A DNA stretch of 64,000 nucleotides, from positions 10,528,501-10,592,500 of the forward strand of contig OX465282.1 of NCBI GenBank assembly GCA_949987705.1, read 5' to 3'. The DNA is from Thereva unica. Lineage: Eukaryota > Arthropoda > Insecta > Diptera > Therevidae. Of this stretch, positions 1 to 10,849 are shown in pieces (the first letter of the stretch is position 1; each line of letters begins with the position of its first letter). The translations under genes and the position numbers were made by a program. A model generated the notes under the pieces. The model was not told the DNA's origin. It made no database searches and saw nothing but the letters and a program-made list of their open reading frames with translations.

Positions 1-1410
1 GAATCGATCCTTTTCCGGACTCCTCTAAACAAAGCTTCTCGCGATGTGCGGAGGAACTGGAAAACACTCAAAATTTCGAACAATGCCGGACAAGCATTAG
101 AAAAAAAATTGGAAGTGAAATACCTTGGGCTTTGGATGGACCAATACCTGTATTTCAACAGAAATGTAAGTGCTGCTCTTACCAAGGCAAACAAGGCGTT
201 TCATATGACCAAAAGACTTTTTTACAGCAGACACCTAAGCCCACGGGTCAAGGTGATCTGCTATCAAGCCTTGGTCAGACCAATGTTAACTTATGGTTGT
301 CCGGTATGGTTCAACATATCTCCTTCTTACATGGAAAAGCTTCGGGTATTTGAAAGACAATGCTTAAGGGCGTGCCTAAGCTTGTATCGAACACCCGAAT
401 CGGGCTTCGTAAAATATCACGCCAACAATATCCTCTATGATAAGGCATCTGTTAACAGGATCGACAATTTCATAATCAAGTTGATTCGACGTCACGTCGC
501 TAGAGCGACGGAGAGCGACAATCCTCTTATTCGGGGAGCGTTCTACCCGAATTCTGAATACCACAAAGCAGCTTGTGAACGTGGGTTTATCCCCCCAGAA
601 GCATTTATTTACCTAGACTCCAAAAAATTGGTTCAGGATGATTCGGGGTTGCCCCTCTTATATCACATGTATCGCAATGCCTGTGATAAACGAGTGCGTG
701 CTATTGAAGAAGGCAGAGAAATACAGCATCTCCTGAGGTTCAGCACGCGAATCTCAGAAAAAGATAAAAAAGAGGCCTCCAATGCCAGTAATTTGTACTG
801 GTGGCTGGAGGACCCCCCTTAGTTGGGTATTTGCCCTCTCTAATAAAGTTATAGAATATATATTTTTTTTTTAATGTAAGTTAGTTTTAAAAGATTAGCT
901 TAGTACTTAGATAGGGTTTAGTTCTAGTTTTTACTTTGTAATGAAGGTAGATTTAAGTAAGTCTAGGTTAGTGGTGCGAGCTTCCACGAGCTATTGTTAT
1001 TTCTTGTAGCTCAAGCCCGTGGAAGCCCGTCGCCTGGACGGGGGTCACCCGAGAGAATTCGTCTCTGCTGCCCCCGCCCAGATAGGTTTCTTAGGGTTAA
1101 GTTAGTTAGTAGAGTAGACTAAGTTAGCTTAAGTTTTATACAAAATAATTAATATAGCATCTAAGTTTTTAAATTTTTCTTAGGACTAGAAATAATATAT
1201 AATATAAAAATAAATAAAAAATACATAAGTTTTAGCCGAAAGGCATAAGTTAAATTAAGACATAGATTAATTTAGAGTGCCTGCTGAGGGCCAGTAAGTT
1301 AGATAGATTAGAATAGGTTAGAATAATTAACTTTAAGCGTTTAGTTAAATTTATATTAGGATAGCTGTTAAGTCAAATAAACGCTTTTTAAAAACTAAAA
1401 CTAAAAAAAG
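1..1410 (+). mobile_element. 3' end of a non-LTR retrotransposon (reverse transcriptase C-terminus plus 3' tail)
   Basis: The reading frame is open from base 1 to the stop TAG at 820-822 (about 273 residues), so the element continues to the left of the window. It opens with ESILFRTP, then YLGLWMD and a thumb-like region with ICYQALVRPMLTYGCPVW, the usual order in the C-terminal part of LINE ORF2. The frame has no internal stop, so this copy is fairly young. A stop-proximal AATAAA lies at 842-847 and another at 1376-1381, just before an A-rich stretch that probably marks the end of the insertion. The exact clade (I, Jockey or R1-like) cannot be fixed from this part. Confidence 0.85.
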
Positions 1411-1519
1411 CTAAACACTTGGGTAAACCGGGAGTTCGGCAAGGTTGATTACTACCTTACCCAATTTTTAACAAGGCACGGTCTTTTATAGGCGTACCTG
1501 GGGAAGTGAGTAAGGTAGC

Positions 1520-1850
1520 AGACGCCGCGGGGTCTCCGCTTCGGACGACGCCCACCATACATTCTTCGAATGCATTAGGTGGGAGGTGCGAAGCACGTTG
1601 AAGGAGGAGCTCGGAAGCATAATCACCGATACAATTGTTGGGATAATGCCCCGAGGCCCTGATAAATGGTCAAGGGTGGCGAGATTTGTCCAGGCTATCC
1701 TGAAAACTAAGAAGATGGAGACGAAGAGTCGCTGATCTGTCTCCCCGGAGCTCTGGCATATTCTCGCCCAATCATGAGGGCCCCGAAAGGGTCTTTTTGG
1801 TGACGCCCGTTCGAAGTGGGATAAATGTCACCCAAAGGGGTGGTGAGTTT
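1520..1850 (+). mobile_element. R1/LOA-type LINE, C-terminal zinc-knuckle fragment and 3' UTR
   Basis: An open frame ending at the TGA at 1733-1735 reads DDAHHTFFECIRWE followed by TIVGIMPRGPDKWSRVARF and KTKKME. The H-x4-C pair and the closing helix with K/E residues match the C-terminus that follows the reverse transcriptase in R1- and LOA-like elements. It lies just downstream of the first LINE and is a different family. The sequence after the stop, to about 1850, looks like its 3' UTR. Confidence 0.7.
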
Positions 1851-2109
1851 AGTCAGTAAGAATCTGACACTACCGTCTGAGTGTGGATCCTAAAGGAGGT
1901 CGAGCATTGATCGACTGATGTAAGATTCTCACCATCCCTCGCCAAAAAAATAGCACCATCGTGGTGGCTGACGGTTCTGCGTGACAGCTCCTGAAACTGC
2001 GGATCACTTAAGGCTATGAACAGAAAGAAATGGACTCTTCTCCATCGCGACTTCCCTGTACCCAAGGAGATCATCAATTTCATCAAATCAATTTTAGGTT
2101 ATATCAAAA

Positions 2110-4190
2110 GCTTTAACTAGGAGGGGTTTTTTAACGCCGGGTTGACACACAAAAAAAATAGGTTGCGTTGCCCGCTAAGACGCTCTCTTAAAGAATGTTA
2201 TGAATGGTTTCAAGGTCATTTTTACTAACAGCCTTGAGAGTAATGTTCTCGTCTAGACCGAAGCAAATCCATAATAACAACTATGATGCCATTTAGCCAT
2301 GTTCACACATACTGTAACAGGCTGTAACCTTACACAGTTTTCCTTTATACCACCTATTAACTTAACTCTGCATATGCAATTCAGGTCTTTCCCATTTTTT
2401 TTTCTCTCAGTCGACATCCAATTAAAGTTACGTAATCTGATTACTTGATTAGCCTTTTACACCGTCTGCACACGTTTTCGCATCAAGTTGCTTTCATATC
2501 ATGTAATTATGGCGGGCTTTTCGGATTTTGAAGTCTACTTTTAATGCGATTTTAAATTCTGTGTCCGTGATTTCTTAGCTTACATTCAACTGTTATAGAA
2601 CATTACTGCAGAAGATTTTCTGGTCTTATGCCTACGAACATCTGATATCTTTCAAGCAGTTCTGTTATACCTTAAGCCAGCACAGGTTAAATACCCACCC
2701 GGCAATGATATCTAGGTAAATTGTTGGAAAAAATTGTTTTAAATATGCCCAACTTCTTGGTCCGATTGTCCCAGGGATAAAGTAATACCGCGATTAGCTC
2801 TTATGGGAGTTCTTAAGCTACTCGGAATTTAGCTTTATCTGAGGTATAGCGCTATGCCAGTGAAAAAATCTGGCATAATAATATAAACAAACAAAATTAT
2901 CTATTTGACTACCCAAAAACTATTTCCTCGTAGGAGTACATAATCTCAAATTACGACGACTATGGCCTCCCTTGATACCACCGCCTCATCGCCATGCTGA
3001 AATAAATTTTACGCTTGGTATCACTTTCATCGAAAAAGTTGATGATGGCTCGTCGTCGTTTTTGGTGACGCCCAACGTTACTAATGTGGCCCAATTATTA
3101 TGCGTTTTTATTGTAGCAAAGGTAATGATGGCAAGCCTCTGCAAATTATGTTAAGCCCATCCAACCTGATAGTATCGTGGAATTTTTCCATACATTTTGT
3201 TGACTTGTAAATTTTATGCCTTTTGATGAATTTCGAATGATCCAATTATAGGAAAATAATGCGCTGTGATTGTGTGTGTGTGTGTGGCTGAATATCAAAA
3301 TTGAACGAAGAAAAAAAAATAATTGACTTCTCTTGGACTATAAATTTTTTAGGGCAATCAGATTTATGCTGAAATTATACTAAATTGATTTTACCTTGTT
3401 TTGTTTACTTAAATAATAAAATTTATGACCCAGTAATACAGTGGTAGGAGGCTGGGTTGGGTAATAGTTTGTTATTTATGATCAAGTCAATTTCCGTCTG
3501 TGTTCAAACTTTAAAAGAAAACTGTAAGTATCCTAAACGAATTACATTACATGGAGAGAAAAAATTAACCGTAACCTCTTCGTGGTGCTCCCTGTATGGC
3601 CAACTAACGACGGTAGTAGAGATCGCACTCCTCGACACCTACCAAGTCAAGATGTAATAATGCCAATAATGCCGAATGATCGGGGATGATTTGGGTTTTT
3701 AAACGAACGGAGTGACACTTTTCTTGTCGAATGTACTTTCGTGGTGGAATTTGAGACTCTCAATGCCCAAGGAAAAAGCGATTTTGAAATTCCCAATTGT
3801 TTTGGCGCACGCCATACTATTGGCTTATGGGTGCAGCGAGGCGCACCGGGTTCTATATATACATATTCTATATATTTATTTGATAACAAACATCAGTAAT
3901 CATTTACAATTGCAGTCCATTCAAACTCCACTAAAATACCAAAAGTAGGTATTAATTGTCTCTTATGTTGAAAAATCTGGTCACTCAAAGTTCCATTAAA
4001 TCATTTGGATCATCGATAGCATGAGACAGATAGTCAGTACCTCCTAGAACTAGGGCCCTGATGTAGGAATTGTCTTTTCTGCCCAATTTCTAAACATCCC
4101 ATCGAGCAGGGACTGCTCGAACAAAGAAACCTTGTCCTTCGCTATTGCGGAGAACTCACAGAGAACGTCTTTTTCTTCTTCTTTGATCCG
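2110..4190. other. AT-rich non-coding stretch
   Basis: I see no gene or recognisable element here. There is a short (TG)n run near 3270-3286. Short ORFs in this stretch show no family features. It lies downstream of the second formin exon on the minus strand and is probably intron of that gene. Confidence 0.5.
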
Positions 4191-4199
4191 TTAGCTTTA

Positions 4200-4560
4200 A
4201 AAAATGGGGTTTCTTACCTAGTTTCTTCGGTTTCCCGATTGTGGTCACTTCGGCAGGTCAACCACCACAGAGAACGTGGAGGGCAGACTCATCCTCTTCC
4301 AGGCAAAGCCTACATGTGGGGTCCTCCGCCCTTTCTATCCTCCATAAGTGGTAATTTAGGGCACTGTGTCCGGTAATCAAGCCAACAAGTATCATGACAT
4401 AGTTCCTACTGCGCCCCTAACAAGGGGACGGCACCGAAAGGAACCGCTTAGAGTTGGCCAGTCCAGGCGCGGACCTCCAGCGTTCAGTATGTTTCAAAAT
4501 CCGATCGGCCAGGGCCCTTTACAGCAAGCTGGACGGTGCCCCAATAGCCGGCTCTGGACC
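4200..4560 (-). mobile_element. LINE ORF2 C-terminus (LOA/R1-like), minus strand
   Basis: Read on the minus strand this gives GLITGHSALNYHLWRIERAE, then DPTCRLCLEEDESALHVLC, a CCHC-like zinc-binding motif (C-x2-C, then H-x3-C) found after the RNase H region of LOA/R1-type LINEs. There is a stop codon just before the motif and others after it, so the copy is dead. Confidence 0.75.
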
Positions 4561-5392
4561 GATGAATGCAATATCAGAGCTCTGTTGTGTATATTGAAGA
4601 GTGATTAAGACTTCGCGCAAGACTGCGCTGTTTTTTTTTTATTTTGTTCACTTTTTTGTTTTTAATTTTTCCGCTCTTTTGCACTTTTCAGTTTTGTTTT
4701 TGTCGGCGCGTTTTTCGAGGACCAGATCAGCACTCGTCTGTTCACTTTGCTATTCCAGACCAAATTCCAAGGAAGAAGAAACCCGGAAACAGTGGAAAAA
4801 CGGAGGTAGGATTCGAATAAACAATATCAAATGGGTATGCAAACTCTTTCGGCAATCGAAAGTGATTGATCGAAATCGAGGATCTTTTCTTTGACTATCA
4901 GGCTCTTCTTATTCGCATACAGACTTCCTTTGCACGTAAACTAGACTTGGTGGATTCGTTCATCAATATGACGATACACGTTACAATTCACAAGCCATAT
5001 ATCTCAACTGTTACAACGCGTACTAGTTAGAACAGAACAGATTCATTAATATCTCCTCCAGTACTTTTAAGACTTCATGTTATAATTGGCTTGATATTGT
5101 TAGAATTATGCTTACGAGAAAAAATTTCCCCATGAAACACCTTGTTCTCACATTTTAGTTGGTTCACAGATCAAACCATAATAATTTAATCTTGTATGTA
5201 TGTTTTCCTTGTTTTCACTAGGGAATCCAATCCCGCATCAAAATCTCAATCCCGCAAGCTTGCGGATCCAGGGCAACAATCCCGCGGATCCGCGGGATTT
5301 GTGAGACTGCAAAAAAAATCATAGATTTTGTTCTAAACAGTTATGTTCATGAATTTATGAAGTATTATATGAAAAAAGCATTAATAAGAGCC

Positions 5393-5546
5393 AATTCAGG
5401 CCAATTATAAACTACGCTGGAATTTTCATACATAGTAGCATACATTGTAATTTCGAAATTACTCTCCGTTACAGCAGAGTTTATACTAGCGATGTAAGAA
5501 TATTGCAGCGGAATCCATCCAGCGTAGTTTAGAATTGGCCTGAATT
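5393..5546. mobile_element. 154-bp MITE with 29-bp inverted repeats
   Basis: The left arm, AATTCAGGCCAATTATAAAC and nine more bases (5393-5421), pairs with the right arm (5518-5546) with one mismatch in 29. A related arm occurs at 37451-37479, and there the homology carries on beyond the arm, so the real family may be longer than this unit. No coding sequence. Confidence 0.7.
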
Positions 5547-6070
5547 ACTTTGTTTGACTGACTCAGTAGTTTGTTTGACATACAATACAGTTAGCCGCGA
5601 ATCCCCGTACACTCCATGTACGGTGGGAATCCCCTGTCGTAGGCGTAGGGTAATTTGACATTTACTGTGTTTCCATGAGCTGGGCTAGAGTATTCGTTGA
5701 GTTTAAAGAAGGCTTTCCAACTCAAGTTACTCGATGCTGTTTCCATGACGGTTCTGGATCGAAGTGACAGATAAGTAATTTTACGTCAAGACTCCGTTGA
5801 TATATGCGCAGTAAACACACTTAAACAAACAAATATGCAAAGCCCGGTTTAACCTGACGCGTTTCGTGGAGTTTTCTTGGATTTACCGAAACTTAACTCA
5901 GCCCGCTTTTCCATGTACCGCACGGCTCGCCTGAACTCAGTGTCACCCAAAAGTTCTGGCACTTCTGATTTTATTGCGGCAACACTTAAATTAAACTTTC
6001 AGAAACTCAAAAAAACTAACAAGAAAAACATGTGTCGAGCTATTTTAGATTGCGAGCGTTTTTTCGCAAA

Positions 6071-7150
6071 AAAATAACGTTAGGTGATTTTTGCAATTTA
6101 TCGACAGCACTGAGATTTGGCTCGACTCCCTCCCCTCACTAGTGAGGTTTTTCAAATTTAAAAAAATCTCTAGTATTTACATAAACACAGGAAATCGGTC
6201 TGGTCGTGTGCAAGATTTTATTTGAGATATCTGATTATTTAGACTTCTTCGTATTTTTCTTCTTTCTTTAACGGCTCTACAGCCGGGATCCGGTCCTGGC
6301 GTCTCGCAACTGTTCTCTGCACCGGCCCCGATTCTGCGGCGATGTCAACCAGTTTGACATCCCTAAGCTCTGAGCGTCCTGGTTTACACCATCCTTCCAG
6401 CGAAGGTTGGGTCTCCCTCGCTGCCGCACCTCATAGGTCTTACTACTCCTGACTAACTCCTTCTTACCTATCCTCTGTTCCACTCTCTTTTCCGCTTGTA
6501 ATGGACACACAACTACCAGAACGTTATCACTCACTCGACAAGAATTTCATTACGCTAAAATTTGGCGTATGCCTTCCTGTATTTCTATATTCTAAAGGCC
6601 TTTTCGTGATTCAGTGCTACTTGGTTCGTACACTGCAGTATTCGCGGAGTCGCGCGTTTAGCTGGCCGTTGGCGGCTTAGCAATCTACTACTATGCTACT
6701 TTCTGGAGTTTGTGTAGGATTTAGTCATATCTTCCATTTACACATAGGCCGCCGTCCGCCTGAAGGTTTTCGCCTTGAGGCCAAATATTACCACACGTGC
6801 ACCGGCCGCCAACTGTATGGGGCCTGCAGTCCAAGAAAACTGACAAAAATCTTTATGTGTTTGGGCATTTATCGTCAGTTCTTGCCTGAAGATCTATACT
6901 TCTATTCACTCTCAACCCGTGAATTCACGGCACAAATTCACGCCATATCCCCTTGAAAAGGAAACCAAGGCGCGAGCTAGGCGAGAAAACCATCCGAATA
7001 CGCGTTCGCGCTTTTTCGCGTGTGTTCACGGCGTGAGTCTGGAGCTCCGTGAAGTTTTCGTTCGATATTATTGCACTTGAATTACGTGAGATTGAGTGAG
7101 ATTCGGCTCGACCCCTGGCCCAAAACGCCTCATGTAATTAATGGACGACC
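6071..7150 (+). mobile_element. GC-rich TIR family, copy A
   Basis: This is one of four long copies of a family (with 33369-34240, 40666-42420 and 48783-49255). Shared blocks include a CCGGCCGCCAACTG-like stretch, GGGCATTTATCGTCAGTTC, and an AAGGCGCGAGCTAGGCG block followed by CGCGTTCGCGCTT. The right end closes with CCTCATGTAATTAATGGACG, the inverse of the left end seen in copy C. No ORF with a known domain is present. The copy carries an insertion of a LINE fragment near its left end. Confidence 0.65.
6262..6540 (-). mobile_element. RTE-like LINE C-terminal fragment, minus strand
   Basis: The minus-strand frame ending near 6277 reads RQRGRPNLRWKDGVNQDAQS, then GMSNW and RGRCREQL. The GRPxxRWxDGV...W...A.DR.xWR layout is the usual C-terminal tail of RTE-like LINE ORF2 proteins in insects. 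Only the tail is present. Confidence 0.75.
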
Positions 7151-7439
7151 CCAATTATTTTTTTACAAAATATGAACAAAAATTTTAAGCTTACATTAAC
7201 TTATGAAGTGTAAATACATACATACTAAACCAATTTCAAATATATAACAAAGAATTGCGTTCTTCATAAAACAAAGAAATAAACAAGAGAATTAACGGGC
7301 TTCTTTTCTTTTTCGAACAAACGCTCGCAATCGAAAATAGCTCGACACATGTTTTTTTTGTTAGTTTTTTTGAGTTTCTGAAAGTTTAATTTAAGTGTTG
7401 CCGCAATAAAATCAGAAGTGCCAGAACTTTTGGGTTAGA

Positions 7440-7880
7440 CTGGGTTCAGGCGAGCCGTGACCGAGTTTCTATTGTTGAGTTGTGATTGAGTTGAAATGAC
7501 ACTTTAACTCAACGACTTAACTCTAGGCGTTTCCATTTCTGAGTTTTCAGCCTGTGTACAATTAATTTTATTATAGATTTTTTATTAAAAGTATTTATTA
7601 AATATAAAGTTTCTTCTGACGTCCAAGCAACGAAATTTGCTCTTTTCGTACCTTTGCCAGTGTACTTACCGTTTTAAGTTGTATGCGTGAACTCTGTTCA
7701 ACCAACCATTTTCGTCGAGTTGAGCAGAGTTGAAATTTTTTAAAGAAAACTCTAAACTGTGTCTATTTCCATAACGTATAACTCGGGTTCAACTCTGGTT
7801 AAAATCTCATGGAAACTCGGTAATGGGCGATAGTCTGAGTTAACCCAGGGTAATCTCTGCATGGAAACTCAGTAATTGAT
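7440..7880. mobile_element. GTTGAG/CTCAAC-rich MITE-like element
   Basis: It begins GAGTTTCTATTGTTGAGTTG and ends CTGCATGGAAACTCAGTAAT, loosely inverted to each other, and is filled with GAGTTGA and TCAACTC motifs. A relative lies at 57216-57870. This copy holds the undisturbed sequence GTTAACCCAGGGTAATCTC (about 7839-7857) that is split by a MITE in the relative. Confidence 0.55.
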
Positions 7881-8489
7881 CACGTTCGGATACACGCCAA
7901 TAAATATATATGTACTTAGACGATTTAGTTCTATTACTAAATTGCTTAGTAAGCAGATATCTTCAACTAACGAATTAAAATATTTTGTGGAGTCGACTAA
8001 TTTGATTTGATTTGTCGTAAATAATCAAGCGCACCACCAGTTTGCAAAACAAAATGAAACTTTTACCCTCACACGAGCACGTCTGATTTTGGATCAATCG
8101 GTGTTCTGTGCCCAGATAGTAGTTTTTAGTCACGAAGTTTTTTCAAAATGTCAAATAGCTCAGATGAAATAGAGCCACGCAACTAATATCGCTTCCGACC
8201 GGGAAGCAGTACAAACTAGTTTCAAATCGGTCTCCCGCTCCCACTTTCGTACACGGGCAAGATCACGAAACAGTTGCGGGTGCAGCTGGCATTGCAAATT
8301 AGTCGACAAGTGTTCACAGGGTCTAACTCTATTTTTATTAACTACTTTGCAATATTGTTAGTATTTCTCTTTTGAGTTCCGGTTCTTATAATAAGTGATC
8401 TACTGCCCAAATCCCGCGAATCCCGCGGATCCCGCAAAAATGTTGCGGGACCCCGCACTCACGGGATTGGATTCCCTAATTTTCACTAT

Positions 8490-10120
8490 CATTTAAACTT
8501 GGAATAATTCTTAGCTATTTAGATTGAATAATTAAAAAAAAATGTAATCAATTCACTCCCAAAAAATGACTCAATTACCCAAGACATCAAATGAAACAAA
8601 ACTAAATCCAATCTGTGTCAATTAGTACTTAACATCAATTACTGAAACTATTCCAAAGGCGAAAACTTAGTACGTACTACAGCTTCTTACACTCTCCAAT
8701 CAAATGTTGTGCAATCCAAAAGAAACTTACATCATAAGAAAAGAGCTTGAGAGATTATTGAAATGAATTAACAATGTAATCGTAATTAGCAATCAATTTT
8801 GTATAATTGCAAGGTAGGAAAAATGTGTGGCATCAACCTGCTGTTTGCTGTTTATATAACGTTCAGTATTTTTGAGGAAAGAATTGCATATTAATTATTG
8901 TTTGATGATAAGCTTCTTACTGCAGATTTTTTTAATTAAATTCGACGCGATGCTGGCCTGGTAGGTTTGTACAATAGCTACATTGTTAGATGAAATTTAC
9001 AACCATATAAAGTTCCCGCATTTCTTTCCTTGATCGTATATCGGTTAAAAATATAAAAGCTGTATTATATTTCTACAGTTACTACTGAATTAAAAATTAA
9101 CTATAGTTGCATTGATACTGTTGGCACACTTTTAAATGCCGACCAAAGATATACAATATTTTCTATCCGGTAGATGTGAATGACTCTGTAGGAACTCTGC
9201 GGTATTAAATAGACTACAAATTACTCTTTGCGAGAACTGTGAGAAAAAATGATTGAGAATGTGAAACATCCCACGAATCATCATCATCATCTCCTCTTTC
9301 ACTTTATATATACGATGAGGTCTGACTGGTGGTACCTGTACACCTCAACTTGGTCCACCGTAAGTACTACATAAATAAGTAAACATGTACACCCAGGGCG
9401 AATTCTATAGAGGGCGAAGGGGAGGGCGCATTATTCAAGTGGAGTCAAATTAATTTCTTGTCGAACAGGTTTTTTCCACCTTTCAGAGAGTAGCGCGTAC
9501 TTGTTGTTGTCTGGCTTAAATGGTGAGGTGAATTTTGTGAATGCCCGCCTATACAGCTCTACACACTCCGAGAGAGTTTGAAAATCCTGAATGGATAAAT
9601 CAAACAAGGAATAAAAGTGGGAAATATTTCTTCTTTTTTTTCATTCAGAGTTTAACTGTAGAAAGAAGTCTATTTATTTTATTATTTGTATGATTTTCTG
9701 TATAAAGTTAGACGACGTTTTATGTGAACTTGAGAAATCTCTCTTTATGTGGTCTGAGAGACCACGGTACACAACCACGGAAATAAAGAAAAAATATGAA
9801 TTCAACTTCCTAAAGAATTGTAGGCGTTCAAAGAAATGGAATTTCACTTAAGTTTTTTTTCATGCAATATTCATGAAACGATTTTTAAATCCAGAGCAAA
9901 CCTTTACGACCTAGACCAATGCTTTTATAATTGTTTAGTTAAATCTGTTAGTATTTTATTTCCATTTGATGAGGTAATGACCGTCGTGAATTTTAAATAT
10001 GTATATTGGGAAATCAAACCCTGGCAGCCTGGTTTTTCGTGTTAACAAAAAAATAGAGATAAAAATTTGCTTAGACCAGTTTCTTTTTTCAATGAAATTT
10101 GTTTCCGCTGCAACTTTCTT
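8490..10120. other. AT-rich non-coding stretch
   Basis: I see no gene or recognisable repeat. The short ORF at 9836-10045 is AT-rich and has no recognisable family feature. Confidence 0.5.
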
Positions 10121-10128
10121 TTTGAACG

Positions 10129-10420
10129 TCATAAATAAGTGGTATTAAGTTTTTTAATTGGTATTAGTCTGTTATGATTGTGTATGATTGGTGGAGTCTG
10201 CCTAATAGCTTGTCGCTTATGCTTAAACATACGAGAAGGGTCTCGTCGAACAACGAGCCCCTGTTCCCGCCATCGCGGACACTTCCCACAGAACATTAAG
10301 GGCAGAATCCTGAAGGCAAAGCTTGCAGATGGGGTCATAATAATAGAGTTTCCCTTCTTATGAAGAAGGCGCACTTCTCAGCTGGGCTGAGAAACATTTA
10401 CCACTAACACGTGGGCTCGG
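10129..10420 (-). mobile_element. LINE ORF2 C-terminal fragment, minus strand
   Basis: On the minus strand the frames give PICKLCLQDSALNVLWEVSA and a GTGARCSTRPFS-type continuation. This resembles the zinc-knuckle tail of LOA-like LINEs (C-x2-C followed by a W/E-rich segment), with frameshifts. The first H of the knuckle appears to be lost (N instead). Confidence 0.45.
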
Positions 10421-10512
10421 CTGAGGCATGCAAACATAGAAATAAAAAATTAAGTACCAAATAAAAAAAGGAAAAACACCAATAAAAATTACATGCGAAC
10501 AACATAAACGAG

Positions 10513-10800
10513 TCACGAAAGACCAAAGAGACTCCTTTTAAGGAGATCTTTGCTAGTGCACACGCTAAAAACATTAATATTTTTATTGACATTAATGAAC
10601 ATGCGATTTACAGGCTCAAATCGGCCATAATTGTTTCTGCTTTCTCTAAACGACGCACGGTGACTTAGAAAACCTGAGTCGACACGTCCATTAAGGAGCT
10701 GATGAACGAAAACAACATCGGCCACCTCACGACCCTTGTGGAGAGTGTTTGAGTTGAGTAACTTAAGTCGGTATGTGGTGATCATGTTCAAGAGCTGCGT
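10513..10800 (-). mobile_element. Jockey-like LINE, C-terminal ORF2 fragment, minus strand
   Basis: The frame reads YRLKLLNSNTLHKGREVADV, then VFVHQLLNGRVDS and NNYGRFEPVNRM. These blocks (RLKLLN..L..RREVAD, KILNG.ID, R.NYG....NR) are typical of the end of Jockey/CR1-type ORF2 proteins. It is a different family from the Jockey copies at 24-30 kb. Confidence 0.7.
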
Positions 10801-10849
10801 GTTGTTTAGTTATGCTATCATAAATTGGAGACCGGGCGAGAGCCGTCTT

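Larger units (their letters stand above)
5921..7459. mobile_element. Fold-back element with ~148-bp inverted arms
   Basis: The left arm (5921-6068) starts CACGGCTCGCCTGAACTCAG. The right arm (7311-7459) is its inverted copy ending TGGGTTCAGGCGAGCCGTG. The match runs over nearly 150 bp with few differences, including the CAGAAGTGCCAGAACTTTTG segment. A tip of the same arm recurs at about 49257-49310. The space between the arms is filled by a later insertion of the GC-rich family. Confidence 0.65.
5219..8478. mobile_element. hAT-like DNA transposon, non-autonomous, with nested insertions
   Basis: The two ends are inverted copies of TAGGGAATCCAATCCCG (5219-5235 and 8462-8478). The flanking 8 bases are GTTTTCAC (5211-5218) and ATTTTCAC (8479-8486), a 7/8 match. 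TIRs starting TAGGG with an 8-bp target duplication are the signature of the hAT superfamily. The subterminal parts are rich in CCCGCGGATCCGCGGG-like motifs at both ends, which could be transposase-binding sites. No transposase is visible. A short ATG frame near 8148 (MSNSSDEIEPR) could be the start of one, but it stops at once. The inside has been enlarged by at least three further insertions. Confidence 0.8.

Noticed and set aside
3240..3290. (TG)n microsatellite
   Set aside because: Ordinary simple repeat; mentioned only in the region note.
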